Positions 1-5,965 of a stretch of 10,893 nt of DNA are shown one piece after another. A program made the position numbers and the translations under genes. The notes below the pieces were generated by a model. The model made no database searches, was not told the origin of the DNA, and was given only the letters and a program-made list of their open reading frames with translations. This DNA comes from Betaproteobacteria bacterium (GTDB lineage: Bacteria > Pseudomonadota > Gammaproteobacteria > Burkholderiales > SG8-41): positions 1 to 10,893 of the forward strand of contig JAKFUJ010000201.1 in assembly GCA_021732805.1 (NCBI GenBank), given 5' to 3'. The number at the start of each line of letters is the position of its first letter. Position 1 is the first letter of the stretch.

Positions 1-284
1 ATTTCAATGCGGTCCAGCGGTTTGATGGTGAGCAGGGTGTCGACGAAAAACCGGTAGCCGCGCGACGTCGGGATGCGGCCGGCGGACGTGTGTGGACTGG
101 CGATGAAGCCCATGTCTTCGAGATCGGCCATCACGTTGCGGATGCTCGCCGGCGACAGATCAAGTCCGGAGAATTTGGACAGTGCCCGCGAACCCACCGG
201 CTGCCCGTCGGCGATGTAACGCTCCACCAGGGTTTTCAGCAGCAGTTGCGCGCGCTCATTCAGCCCTTGTGTTTCATTCGCCAT
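1..284 (-). CDS. hrcA: HrcA heat-inducible transcription repressor, N-terminal part
   Basis: Cytoplasmic winged-helix repressor that binds CIRCE operators and represses chaperone genes; GroEL normally keeps it active. Only the first 94 residues are visible, since the gene runs off the left edge. The ATG at 284-282 gives a start MANETQGLNERAQLLL. The family's DNA-binding region follows: GSRALSKFSG (31-40), SPASIRNVMADLEDMG (44-59), then SAGRIPTSRGYRFFVDTLL (67-85), the most diagnostic stretch. The C-terminal regulatory domain is outside the window. No strong Shine-Dalgarno is seen, but the conserved helix begins soon after this Met, so the start is probably right. It is divergent from nadK. 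A CIRCE-like site lies 32 nt upstream of the start codon, which implies autoregulation. The family call is very secure. Confidence 0.95.
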   Translation of the reverse strand, partial: MANETQGLNERAQLLLKTLVERYIADGQPVGSRALSKFSGLDLSPASIRNVMADLEDMGFIASPHTSAGRIPTSRGYRFFVDTLLTIKPLDRIE

Positions 285-315
285 GTGAACGATTTTACAC
301 AAAAAGCGCGACGTG

Positions 316-342
316 CCAGCACTCGCCACAGTAGAGCGCCAA
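316..342 (-). promoter_or_regulatory. Degenerate CIRCE operator in the hrcA leader
   Basis: The CIRCE consensus is TTAGCACTC-N9-GAGTGCTAA. Here CCAGCACTC (316-324) and GAGCGCCAA (334-342) are separated by exactly 9 nt. Each arm matches its consensus at 7 of 9 positions. The site lies between a candidate hrcA promoter and the hrcA start codon, the usual CIRCE position. Matches and spacing are read directly; HrcA binding is inferred. Confidence 0.72.
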
Positions 343-352
343 TGCATTGTTT

Positions 353-381
353 TTAATGGGTTTGCCCGGCACCGGGCGCAA
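353..381 (-). promoter_or_regulatory. Candidate hrcA promoter (heat-shock sigma-like)
   Basis: On the minus strand ACCCATTAA (361-353) resembles the sigma-32 -10 element (CCCCATNTA, 7 of 9). Upstream, a TTG-containing element (TTGCGC, 381-376) gives only a weak -35 match. The implied transcription start, near 344-346, would place the CIRCE site at the very beginning of the transcript. The -35 is poor, so this is tentative. A weak sigma-70 reading (TTGCGC-N17-CATTAA) of the same bases is also possible. Confidence 0.35.
364..377. repeat. Perfect GC inverted repeat in the hrcA-nadK spacer
   Basis: GCCCGG (364-369) and CCGGGC (372-377) flank CA. It falls inside the spacer of the candidate hrcA promoter and upstream of nadK. 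There is no T-run behind it in either direction, so it is not a terminator. It could be a protein-binding site or have no function. Confidence 0.4.
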
Positions 382-458
382 TTGAATTATGGTTTAATGA
401 ACGTCGAACAAAAGTGTGGGCGATGCTCATCCCTCACCCGCATGCTCACCAATTAACA

Positions 459-1364
459 ATGGCCGCCATGCCTGTCGCTTTCCCCACTGTTGCGCTGATC
501 GGAAAATACAAGACGCCGGAGATCGCCGGGCCGGTGATGAAGCTCGCGCGTTTTCTGGAGGAGCGCGGCGTCAAGGTATTGCTCGACCGGTTGACTGCAG
601 CGCACATCAAGGATTGCCCTTACGGCGTGTTGTTGCTGGAGGAACTCGGTCGCGAGGCTGATCTGGCGATCGTCATCGGCGGTGACGGCACCATGCTCAA
701 CATCGCGCGTACTTTTGCGCCATACGATGTGGCCCTGGTCGGCGTCAACCAGGGTCGCCTGGGTTTTCTGACCGACATTTCGCTGGAAACCATGTTCGAA
801 ACCATGACCTCGATCCTCGAAGGTCATTTCGTCACCGAAGAACGCATGCTGCTGCAATCCGAAGTCTGGAGCGGCAGCAATGGCAACGGCGGCAGTACTG
901 CGCAGGAATGCGTGTTTGACGTGCTGGCGTTCAACGATGTGGTTGTGGCCAAGGGGTTCCGTGGCGGAATGGTCGAAATCGAGGTGCAGATCGACGGCCA
1001 GTTCATTTACAACCAGCGCTCTGACGGGCTGATCGTGGCCACACCCACGGGTTCGACTGCCTATGCGCTGTCGTCCGGCGGACCGATCGTGCATCCGGCG
1101 CTGAGCGTGATGGCGCTGGTGCCGGTCTCCCCCCACACGCTGTCCAACCGGCCGATCATCGTCAGCGGCGACAGCACGGTCGAGATTGTCGTGCGCAGCG
1201 CAGACGATCCGCGCGCGCATTTCGACAGCCATTCGCATTTCGACCTGCGTGAGGGCGATCGTGTCATCGTGCGTCGCTATTCGCACAAGATCAAGCTGTT
1301 GCATCCCGTCGGCCACAGCTATTACGCGATGCTGCGCGAGAAACTGCACTGGAACAGGGACTGA
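459..1364 (+). CDS. nadK: NAD kinase
   Basis: Cytosolic enzyme that phosphorylates NAD to NADP using ATP or polyphosphate. From the ATG at 459 it is 301 residues, normal for the family. Visible motifs are GGDGTML (74-80, phosphate-binding and catalytic Asp), the FNDVVV segment that carries the NAD-contacting Asn, SDG (188-190), and TGSTAYALSSGGP (from 197), followed by the SNRPI strand and a C-terminal HPxxHSYYAMLREKLHW. A Gly/Ser/Asn-rich loop (138-147) appears longer than in the Burkholderia homologues I recall. The start is uncertain: GTG 414, ATG 423, ATG 459 and ATG 468 are all in frame and none has a good Shine-Dalgarno. Homology (a few residues before TVALIGK) favours 459 or 468. recN follows 19 bp later and is probably co-transcribed. 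Confidence 0.95.
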   Translation: MAAMPVAFPTVALIGKYKTPEIAGPVMKLARFLEERGVKVLLDRLTAAHIKDCPYGVLLLEELGREADLAIVIGGDGTMLNIARTFAPYDVALVGVNQGRLGFLTDISLETMFETMTSILEGHFVTEERMLLQSEVWSGSNGNGGSTAQECVFDVLAFNDVVVAKGFRGGMVEIEVQIDGQFIYNQRSDGLIVATPTGSTAYALSSGGPIVHPALSVMALVPVSPHTLSNRPIIVSGDSTVEIVVRSADDPRAHFDSHSHFDLREGDRVIVRRYSHKIKLLHPVGHSYYAMLREKLHWNRD

Positions 1365-1383
1365 GCCCGAAATCCTCCGCACC

Positions 1384-3042
1384 ATGCTGCAACGGCTGAC
1401 CATTCAGGATTTTGTCATCGTCGAGCGTCTTGAGCTGGAATTCGGCGCGGGGTTTACCGTTCTCACCGGAGAAACCGGCGCCGGCAAGTCGATATTGGTT
1501 GATGCGCTGGCCTTGACGCTGGGCGAACGCGCCGACGCCATTGCCGTGCGTCAGGGAGCGTCCCGTGCCGATGTCACCGCTGAATTCGCGACCGACGGCA
1601 ACGGGCCATTGCAGTCGTGGCTGATCGATCGCGATCTGGCCGGCGACGAAGGCATCTGCCTGCTGCGGCGTGTGGTCGAATCCTCCGGACGCTCGCGCGG
1701 ATTCATCAATGGGCATACTGCGACCGCTGTGCAATTGCGCGAAGCGGGGGATTTTCTGGTGGATATCCACGGCCAGCACCAGCACCAGTCGTTGAGTCGT
1801 GCGGCGACCCAGCGCATGCTGCTGGATGCCTATGGCGGCTTGACGGCGCAGTCGTCAGCAGTTGGTGACGCATGGAAAACATGGCGGCGGCGGCGCGAGG
1901 AACGTCTGGCTTTCGAGGGCAATGCCGCGGCAATCAGCGCCGAGCGTGAGCGCCTGGACTGGCAGCGGCAGGAACTGGATGCACTGAAACCGGCGCCCGG
2001 CGAATGGACGGCGGTCGGTGCGGAACACGCGCGGCTGGCTCACGCCGCAGGATTGATCGAGGCGGCGCAAGCCGGCGTTGAAATACTCGAAGAAGGCGAG
2101 GGCGCAGCATTGGCGCAATTAAACGGGGTCATTGCCCGGTTGCAACCCCTACTTGCGCATGATGCAAGGCTGAAGAACATCCTTGACGCACTGGAGCCGG
2201 CGCAGATCCAGTTGCAGGAAGGGGTCAGCGCATTGCGGCGTTATGCGGAACGCACCGATCTGGATCCGCAACGCTTGCGCGAAGTGGAGCAGCGCCTTGA
2301 CGCATTGCACGGCGCCGCGCGCAAATACCGTGTCGAGGCCGATGCGCTGCACGATCTGGCCGAACATACCCGGCGGCGGCTGGATGAACTCGGCGCCGGT
2401 GGTGATCCGCAAACCCTGCGCGCGCGGGAAAACGAAGCAGAAACGGCTTACCGCGAAGCCGCAAAAAAACTCACGGCAGGCCGCAGGAAGGCCGGCAAAA
2501 AACTTTCCGAAGCGGTGACTGCCGGCATGCAGGAACTGGCGATGCAGGGCGGTGTGTTCGAGGTCGCGTTGGAGCCGCTGGAAACACCGGCGGCGCATGG
2601 CCTGGAGCAGATCGAATTCCGCGTGGCACCCCACCAGAGCATGACGCCGCAGCCGATTGCCAAAACCGCATCCGGCGGCGAACTGTCGCGGCTGTCGCTG
2701 GCGATACAGACCGTATTGAGCCGCGTGGCACGGGTGCCGACGCTGGTTTTCGACGAGGTCGATGTCGGCATCGGCGGTGGTGTCGCCGAAATCGTCGGTC
2801 GCAAGCTGCAGTCGCTGGGCGGCAAACACCAGGTGATGTGCATTACCCATCTGCCGCAGGTCGCGGCGGCCGCCGATCAGCAGTGGCAGGTGCGCAAGGC
2901 GACGGCCGGCGGCAAGCTGGTCTCCGCGGTTGTGACGCTGGATGCAAAGGCGCGCGTCGAGGAAATCGCGCGCATGCTCGGCGGGGTGAAAATTACCGAT
3001 ACCACACGCAAACACGCGGCCGAAATGCTCGGCAAGAAATAA
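1384..3042 (+). CDS. recN: DNA repair protein RecN
   Basis: SMC-like ATPase that acts early in double-strand-break repair and homologous recombination. It has 552 residues, the usual RecN length. The N-terminal ATPase half carries Walker A GETGAGKS (29-36) and the RecN-typical DIHGQHQHQSL (127-137). A charged, Ala/Glu/Arg-rich coiled-coil region spans roughly 160-380. The C-terminal half has the ABC signature SGGELSRLSLA (430-440), Walker B TLVFDEVDVGIGG (453-465; D457, E458) and the downstream ITHLPQVAA motif. The ATG at 1384 puts MLQRLTIQDFVIVERLELEF at the N-terminus, as in RecN homologues. The reading frame is open for about 200 bp further upstream inside nadK, but that stretch is not RecN-like. 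It lies in a probable nadK-recN operon and converges on fur. No LexA box was seen in the short spacer. Confidence 0.97.
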   Translation: MLQRLTIQDFVIVERLELEFGAGFTVLTGETGAGKSILVDALALTLGERADAIAVRQGASRADVTAEFATDGNGPLQSWLIDRDLAGDEGICLLRRVVESSGRSRGFINGHTATAVQLREAGDFLVDIHGQHQHQSLSRAATQRMLLDAYGGLTAQSSAVGDAWKTWRRRREERLAFEGNAAAISAERERLDWQRQELDALKPAPGEWTAVGAEHARLAHAAGLIEAAQAGVEILEEGEGAALAQLNGVIARLQPLLAHDARLKNILDALEPAQIQLQEGVSALRRYAERTDLDPQRLREVEQRLDALHGAARKYRVEADALHDLAEHTRRRLDELGAGGDPQTLRARENEAETAYREAAKKLTAGRRKAGKKLSEAVTAGMQELAMQGGVFEVALEPLETPAAHGLEQIEFRVAPHQSMTPQPIAKTASGGELSRLSLAIQTVLSRVARVPTLVFDEVDVGIGGGVAEIVGRKLQSLGGKHQVMCITHLPQVAAAADQQWQVRKATAGGKLVSAVVTLDAKARVEEIARMLGGVKITDTTRKHAAEMLGKK

Positions 3043-3050
3043 CGCATGGC

Positions 3051-3070
3051 GCGGGGAGTGCCGCTGTTTT
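3051..3070 (+). terminator. Small candidate terminator after recN
   Basis: GCGG (3051-3054) and CCGC (3061-3064) can pair around a 6-nt loop, followed by the T-rich run TGTTTTATTT. The 4-bp stem is short for an intrinsic terminator. It lies 9 nt past the recN stop and touches the end of the convergent fur gene. Confidence 0.3.
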
Positions 3071-3500
3071 ATTTGCTGCCGCGGTGCGGGCAGTTCTTGC
3101 GGGTGCAGTCGGCGTAGATGTGCAGCGAATGGTCATGGATGCGAAAGCCCCGGTCTTGCGCGACTTTTTCCTGGCGTTTCTCGATTTCCGGATCGTAAAA
3201 TTCTTCGACGCGACCGCATTGCAGGCACACCAGATGGTCATGGTGACTGCCCTGGTTGAGTTCATAGACTGCTTTGCCGGATTCGAAATGATGGCGCATC
3301 AGCAACCCGGCCTGCTCGAACTGGGTCAGTACCCGATAAACCGTTGCCAGACCGGTGTCAGTGCCTTCTTCAACCAGTTTTTTGTAAACGTCTTCCGCAG
3401 AGAGGTGGCGAACTTCGCTTTTTTCGAACAATTCGAGGATGCGCAGTCGCGGCAGCGTGGCCTTGAGTCCGATGGTCTTCAGGTCGTCAGGAGAACTCAT
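3069..3500 (-). CDS. fur: Ferric uptake regulator Fur
   Basis: Iron-sensing dimeric repressor that controls siderophore, iron-uptake and oxidative-stress genes. It has 143 residues, within the family range. The N-terminal winged helix (about 1-80) contains LKATLPRLRIL (12-22) and the recognition segment LATVYRVLTQFEQAG (51-65). The metal-binding C-terminal domain has HHDH (86-89), CLQC (C92, C95) and a second pair C132 and C137 with four residues between, so both structural-zinc cysteine pairs are present. HHDHLVCLQCGRVEEF is a Fur-type hallmark and argues against Zur or PerR. A Shine-Dalgarno AGGAA sits about 7 nt upstream of the ATG. It is divergent from bamE; the shared spacer (3501-3646) contains a tandem TATGAT repeat with partial Fur-box similarity, so autoregulation is possible. 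Confidence 0.96.
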   Translation of the reverse strand: MSSPDDLKTIGLKATLPRLRILELFEKSEVRHLSAEDVYKKLVEEGTDTGLATVYRVLTQFEQAGLLMRHHFESGKAVYELNQGSHHDHLVCLQCGRVEEFYDPEIEKRQEKVAQDRGFRIHDHSLHIYADCTRKNCPHRGSK

Positions 3501-3550
3501 CGTGATTCCTGTCAGAATGAGACGCCTGCAGCGCTCATGAAATGTGATTT

Positions 3551-3576
3551 TCGACTATGATACTCGGCTATGATAG
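3551..3576. repeat. Tandem 13-bp repeat in the fur-bamE spacer, possible promoter or Fur site
   Basis: TCGACTATGATAC (3551-3563) is followed directly by TCGGCTATGATAG (3564-3576), 11 of 13 identical. Each copy contains TATGAT, a good -10 hexamer in the bamE direction, but no convincing -35 stands 16-18 bp upstream of either. The 19-mer at 3553-3571 matches the Fur-box consensus at 10 of 19 positions, nearly all in the left half, which is weak. The repeat is certain; its function is inferred. Confidence 0.5.
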
Positions 3577-3646
3577 CAGCAAAATTTATGACTGAACTTT
3601 GTTGCCAAACCCTCGGGCCTGCCGGGTCAGATATCAATCTCCGCTG

Positions 3647-4066
3647 ATGAAAAAAATCCTTGTTTCAACGATGTTCGTGACGCTATTGCTGCAAGGCTGT
3701 GGCCGGATACCGATTTTGCCGGGGCTGGCGCCGCACAAGATTGATATCCAGCAGGGCAATTACGTAACCCAGGACATGCTGGCCAAGCTGCAGCCGGGAA
3801 TGTCGCGCAACCAGGTCCGGTTTGCGCTGGGTACCGCGCTGATTGTCGATCCGTTCCGCAATGACCGCTGGGATTATGTGTATCTGCTGTACAAAAAAGG
3901 TGAGCTGGCCGAGCAGCGGCTGGTGACGGTGATATTCCGCGGCGAGGTGCTGGATCGCATCGAGGGTGATGTTGTTGCCGGCGCCAATATTTCGCAACCA
4001 TCGGCTTCCGGCAAACCCGCTGCCGCTGTGCCGACTGTGCCGGCGGCCGTGCCGGATAAGAAATGA
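3647..4066 (+). CDS. bamE: Outer-membrane assembly lipoprotein BamE (SmpA/OmlA)
   Basis: Small lipoprotein subunit of the BAM complex that inserts beta-barrel proteins into the outer membrane. It has 139 residues. MKKILVSTMFVTLLLQGC is a lipoprotein signal peptide, with the lipidated Cys at 18 after LQG. The core matches BamE closely: HKIDIQQGNYVTQDML (30-45), LQPGMSRNQVRFALGT (48-63), then DPFRNDRWDYVYLLYKKG (68-85). The tail after about 110 is Ala/Pro/Val-rich (PAAAVPTVPAAVP) and looks disordered. An in-frame start lies upstream at 3599, but the signal peptide decides for 3647. No clear Shine-Dalgarno is visible. It is divergent from fur and overlaps dapB by 4 nt (ATGA), which implies translational coupling. 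The family call is secure. Confidence 0.93.
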   Translation: MKKILVSTMFVTLLLQGCGRIPILPGLAPHKIDIQQGNYVTQDMLAKLQPGMSRNQVRFALGTALIVDPFRNDRWDYVYLLYKKGELAEQRLVTVIFRGEVLDRIEGDVVAGANISQPSASGKPAAAVPTVPAAVPDKK

Positions 4067-4881
4067 ACGCTGCTGCCAGACAGACGCGGATTGCGATTGC
4101 CGGCAGCGCCGGTCGCATGGGCCGCATGTTGCTCGAAGCTGTGACCAGTGACAGCAACGCGGTGCTGGCGGCTGCGCTGGAGCAAACGGGCAGTCCGCAG
4201 GTCGGACGCGATGCCGGAGAACTGGTCGGCGCGTCGCGCGGCGTGCTGATCAGCGATGATCCTGAAAAAGCGCTCGCGGGTTGCGATGTGCTGATCGACT
4301 TTACCCGGCCGGAAGGTACTTTGCGTCACCTGGCCGCATGTCGCAAGCTGGGTGTGCGCATGGTGATCGGCACCACCGGATTCGATGATGCCGGGAAAAA
4401 AGCAATTGCCGATGCGGCTGGCGGGATAGCGATTGCGATGGCGCCGAATTTCAGTGTCGGCGTCAACGTCACCTTCAAGTTGCTCGAGATGGCGGCAAAA
4501 GCCCTCAATCAGGAATACGATGTTGAAGTGATCGAGGCGCATCACCGCCACAAGGTTGATTCGCCTTCCGGAACCGCCTTGCGCATGGGGGAAGTTGTGG
4601 CGCAGGCCTTGGGCCGCGACCTGAAGGATTGCGCGGTCTACGCCCGTGAAGGTGTTACCGGCGAGCGCAAGAGCGACACCATCGGTTTTGCGACGGTGCG
4701 CGGCGGCGATCTGGTCGGTGACCATACCGTGATGTTTATCGGCGCCGGTGAGCGGGTCGAGATCACGCACCGGGCGACCAGCCGTGCCAATTACGCCGCC
4801 GGCGCGCTGCGTGCCGCGCGCTTCATCATGTCCCGGCCGTCAGGCCTGTTTGATATGTGGGATGTGCTTGGACTGCGCTGA
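4063..4881 (+). CDS. dapB: 4-hydroxy-tetrahydrodipicolinate reductase
   Basis: NAD(P)H-dependent reductase of the diaminopimelate/lysine pathway; it supplies lysine and the peptidoglycan crosslinker. It has 272 residues, as in E. coli DapB. The Rossmann motif IAGSAGRMGRM lies at 12-22, DFTRPEG follows, and GTTGF at 103-107 is the conserved dinucleotide/substrate loop. NFSVGVNV precedes the signature EAHHRHKVDSPSGTA (158-172), which holds the catalytic His160-His161 pair and Lys164. GERVEITHRA and the C-terminal PSGLFDMWDVLGL are also typical. The ATG overlaps the bamE stop as ATGA, so the start is well fixed. It is the last gene of the rightward core block. The DapA-like gene at 8751-9689 is a different family branch and probably not its pathway partner. 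Confidence 0.97.
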   Translation: MNAAARQTRIAIAGSAGRMGRMLLEAVTSDSNAVLAAALEQTGSPQVGRDAGELVGASRGVLISDDPEKALAGCDVLIDFTRPEGTLRHLAACRKLGVRMVIGTTGFDDAGKKAIADAAGGIAIAMAPNFSVGVNVTFKLLEMAAKALNQEYDVEVIEAHHRHKVDSPSGTALRMGEVVAQALGRDLKDCAVYAREGVTGERKSDTIGFATVRGGDLVGDHTVMFIGAGERVEITHRATSRANYAAGALRAARFIMSRPSGLFDMWDVLGLR

Positions 4882-5025
4882 CAGACTGTTTGCAAGGTCG
4901 CCCGTTTGGTCATGGGCCATGGATCAGGAATCGTCAGCGTTCATTTAATCAAAATCTTGCAAGCCTGTGCGCCCGGTCGCGACGCCCCACACGCGCTCGC
5001 GCATCATTTTTCAACAACCTGCCGG
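4882..5025. other. Non-coding spacer between dapB and the catabolic operon
   Basis: This spacer joins the convergent ends of the conserved core block and the leftward operon. It holds an imperfect, bulged inverted repeat at 4908-4925 (GGTCATGG / CCATGGATC) and an 8-bp palindrome CTTGCAAG near 4956-4963. There is no tRNA, direct-repeat pair or integrase to mark an insertion. No gene is visible. Confidence 0.6.
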
Positions 5026-5037
5026 CTATCCGGTTTT
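5021..5037 (+). terminator. Candidate terminator for the dapB transcript
   Basis: GCCGG (5021-5025) pairs with CCGGT (5030-5034, one G-U pair) around a CTAT loop, followed by a run of four T. It is 140 nt past dapB and overlaps the stop codon of the convergent dehydrogenase gene. In the leftward direction the same stem lacks a T-run. The stem is short, so confidence is low. Confidence 0.3.
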
Positions 5038-5964
5038 GCCGCGAACCTTGCGCATCAGTTGCAGCGCGGCGCGCAGGCCTGCTTCGTAGTTTTTGACTTC
5101 CCGTGCCAGCGTTTTTTGGTCCCAGCGATAAAACCCGCGACCGCTGTTGATGCCCAGCCGGGATGATTGCACCAGATCGGTAAGACATCGCGGCGGTTTT
5201 TTTCCATTATGCAGTGTCGGATAGATTTGCTGCGCAGCCTGGTGATGAATGGTCAGTCCGTTCAGGTCGCGTTGCCGTATCGGGCCGCAGGCGATGTAGC
5301 GAAAACCGAAGCCATAACACACTGCCTTGTCGATTTCGGCGGCAGTTGCGATGCCGCTGTCGATCAGATGAAAGGCTTCGCGCAGCATGGCGTGCTGGAT
5401 CCGGTTGATGATCATGCCGGGCACATCGCGTGAAAGGTTGACCGGGATTTTCCCCAAATCGGTCAGCCATGAGTTGAGGCGCGTGATGGTGCCCGAAGAG
5501 GTTGATTTGCCGCGCACCAGTTCGACCACCGGTGCAAGATTGGCGGGGGTCAGCCAGTGCATCCCGGCTGTGCGGTCGCGGTGCCTGATGCCGGCACAGA
5601 CATCGGCGAGGCACAGGCTTGAACTGTTGGTGGTCAGGATTGTTCGTCTCGGGGCCAGTGCCTCGATGTCGCGAAACAGCCGCTGTTTGAGTGCGAGTAT
5701 TTCTGGCGCGGCTTCCACGACCAGCACTACCCTGTGCCACGGTATGACGGAGAGGCTGTCATGAACGGCAATACGCGCACTTGCCTTGAGGTCGGCCCCG
5801 ATGGTTTTGAGAGCCGCCCTGCTGCGCCGGTGCAATGATGCGCGCATAGTCGCCGCCGGTTCGAACAGCTCCACGTTCCATCCGCCGGCGGCGAACACCG
5901 CTGCGATGTCGCCCCCCATCTTGCCGCCGCCGGCGATGGCGACGGTTTTCTGCGGCTTCGGCAT
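5026..5964 (-). CDS. 3-hydroxyacyl-CoA dehydrogenase-family oxidoreductase
   Basis: Probable NAD-dependent oxidation of a hydroxyl to a keto group on an acyl-CoA or a free hydroxy acid. It has 312 residues. The N-terminal Rossmann domain has GGGKMG (12-17, GxGxxG) and an acidic residue at the end of beta-2 (E35), which favours NAD over NADP. TNSSS (112-116) matches the conserved TNTSS loop. GMHWLTPANL (134-143) supplies the catalytic His136, and PVVELV places the partner Glu at 148. The C-terminal helical domain has PGMIINRIQHAML (182-194), GPIRQRDLNGL (227-237) and GINSGRGFYRW (271-281). HWLTP replaces the usual HFxNP, as in relatives acting on small polar substrates, so the substrate is open (3-hydroxyacyl-CoA, L-carnitine- or L-gulonate-like). 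The start codon lies one base after the stop of the upstream receptor gene (TGA-G-ATG), showing translational coupling. It is the last gene of the operon. Confidence 0.88.
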   Translation of the reverse strand: MPKPQKTVAIAGGGKMGGDIAAVFAAGGWNVELFEPAATMRASLHRRSRAALKTIGADLKASARIAVHDSLSVIPWHRVVLVVEAAPEILALKQRLFRDIEALAPRRTILTTNSSSLCLADVCAGIRHRDRTAGMHWLTPANLAPVVELVRGKSTSSGTITRLNSWLTDLGKIPVNLSRDVPGMIINRIQHAMLREAFHLIDSGIATAAEIDKAVCYGFGFRYIACGPIRQRDLNGLTIHHQAAQQIYPTLHNGKKPPRCLTDLVQSSRLGINSGRGFYRWDQKTLAREVKNYEAGLRAALQLMRKVRGKTG

Positions 5965-5965
5965 C

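Noticed and set aside
90..356. 88-codon plus-strand frame over the hrcA start
   Set aside because: Antisense to clear HrcA DNA-binding motifs and to the CIRCE site.
1186..1383. N-terminal extension of recN into nadK
   Set aside because: The extra 66 residues are out of frame with nadK, Cys/Arg/Ser-rich and unlike RecN; homology starts at the ATG at 1384.
453..1403. Long open frame on the minus strand opposite nadK, the same length as the sense frame
   Set aside because: No recognisable domain, His/Arg/Gln-rich composition, and it mirrors a well-supported NadK gene. High-GC codon use leaves antisense frames open.
2149..3015. 288-codon open frame opposite recN
   Set aside because: Antisense shadow of conserved RecN motifs, with no signal, domain or Shine-Dalgarno.
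3874..4770. 298-codon open frame opposite bamE and dapB
   Set aside because: Overlaps two certain genes on the other strand and has no protein-like features.
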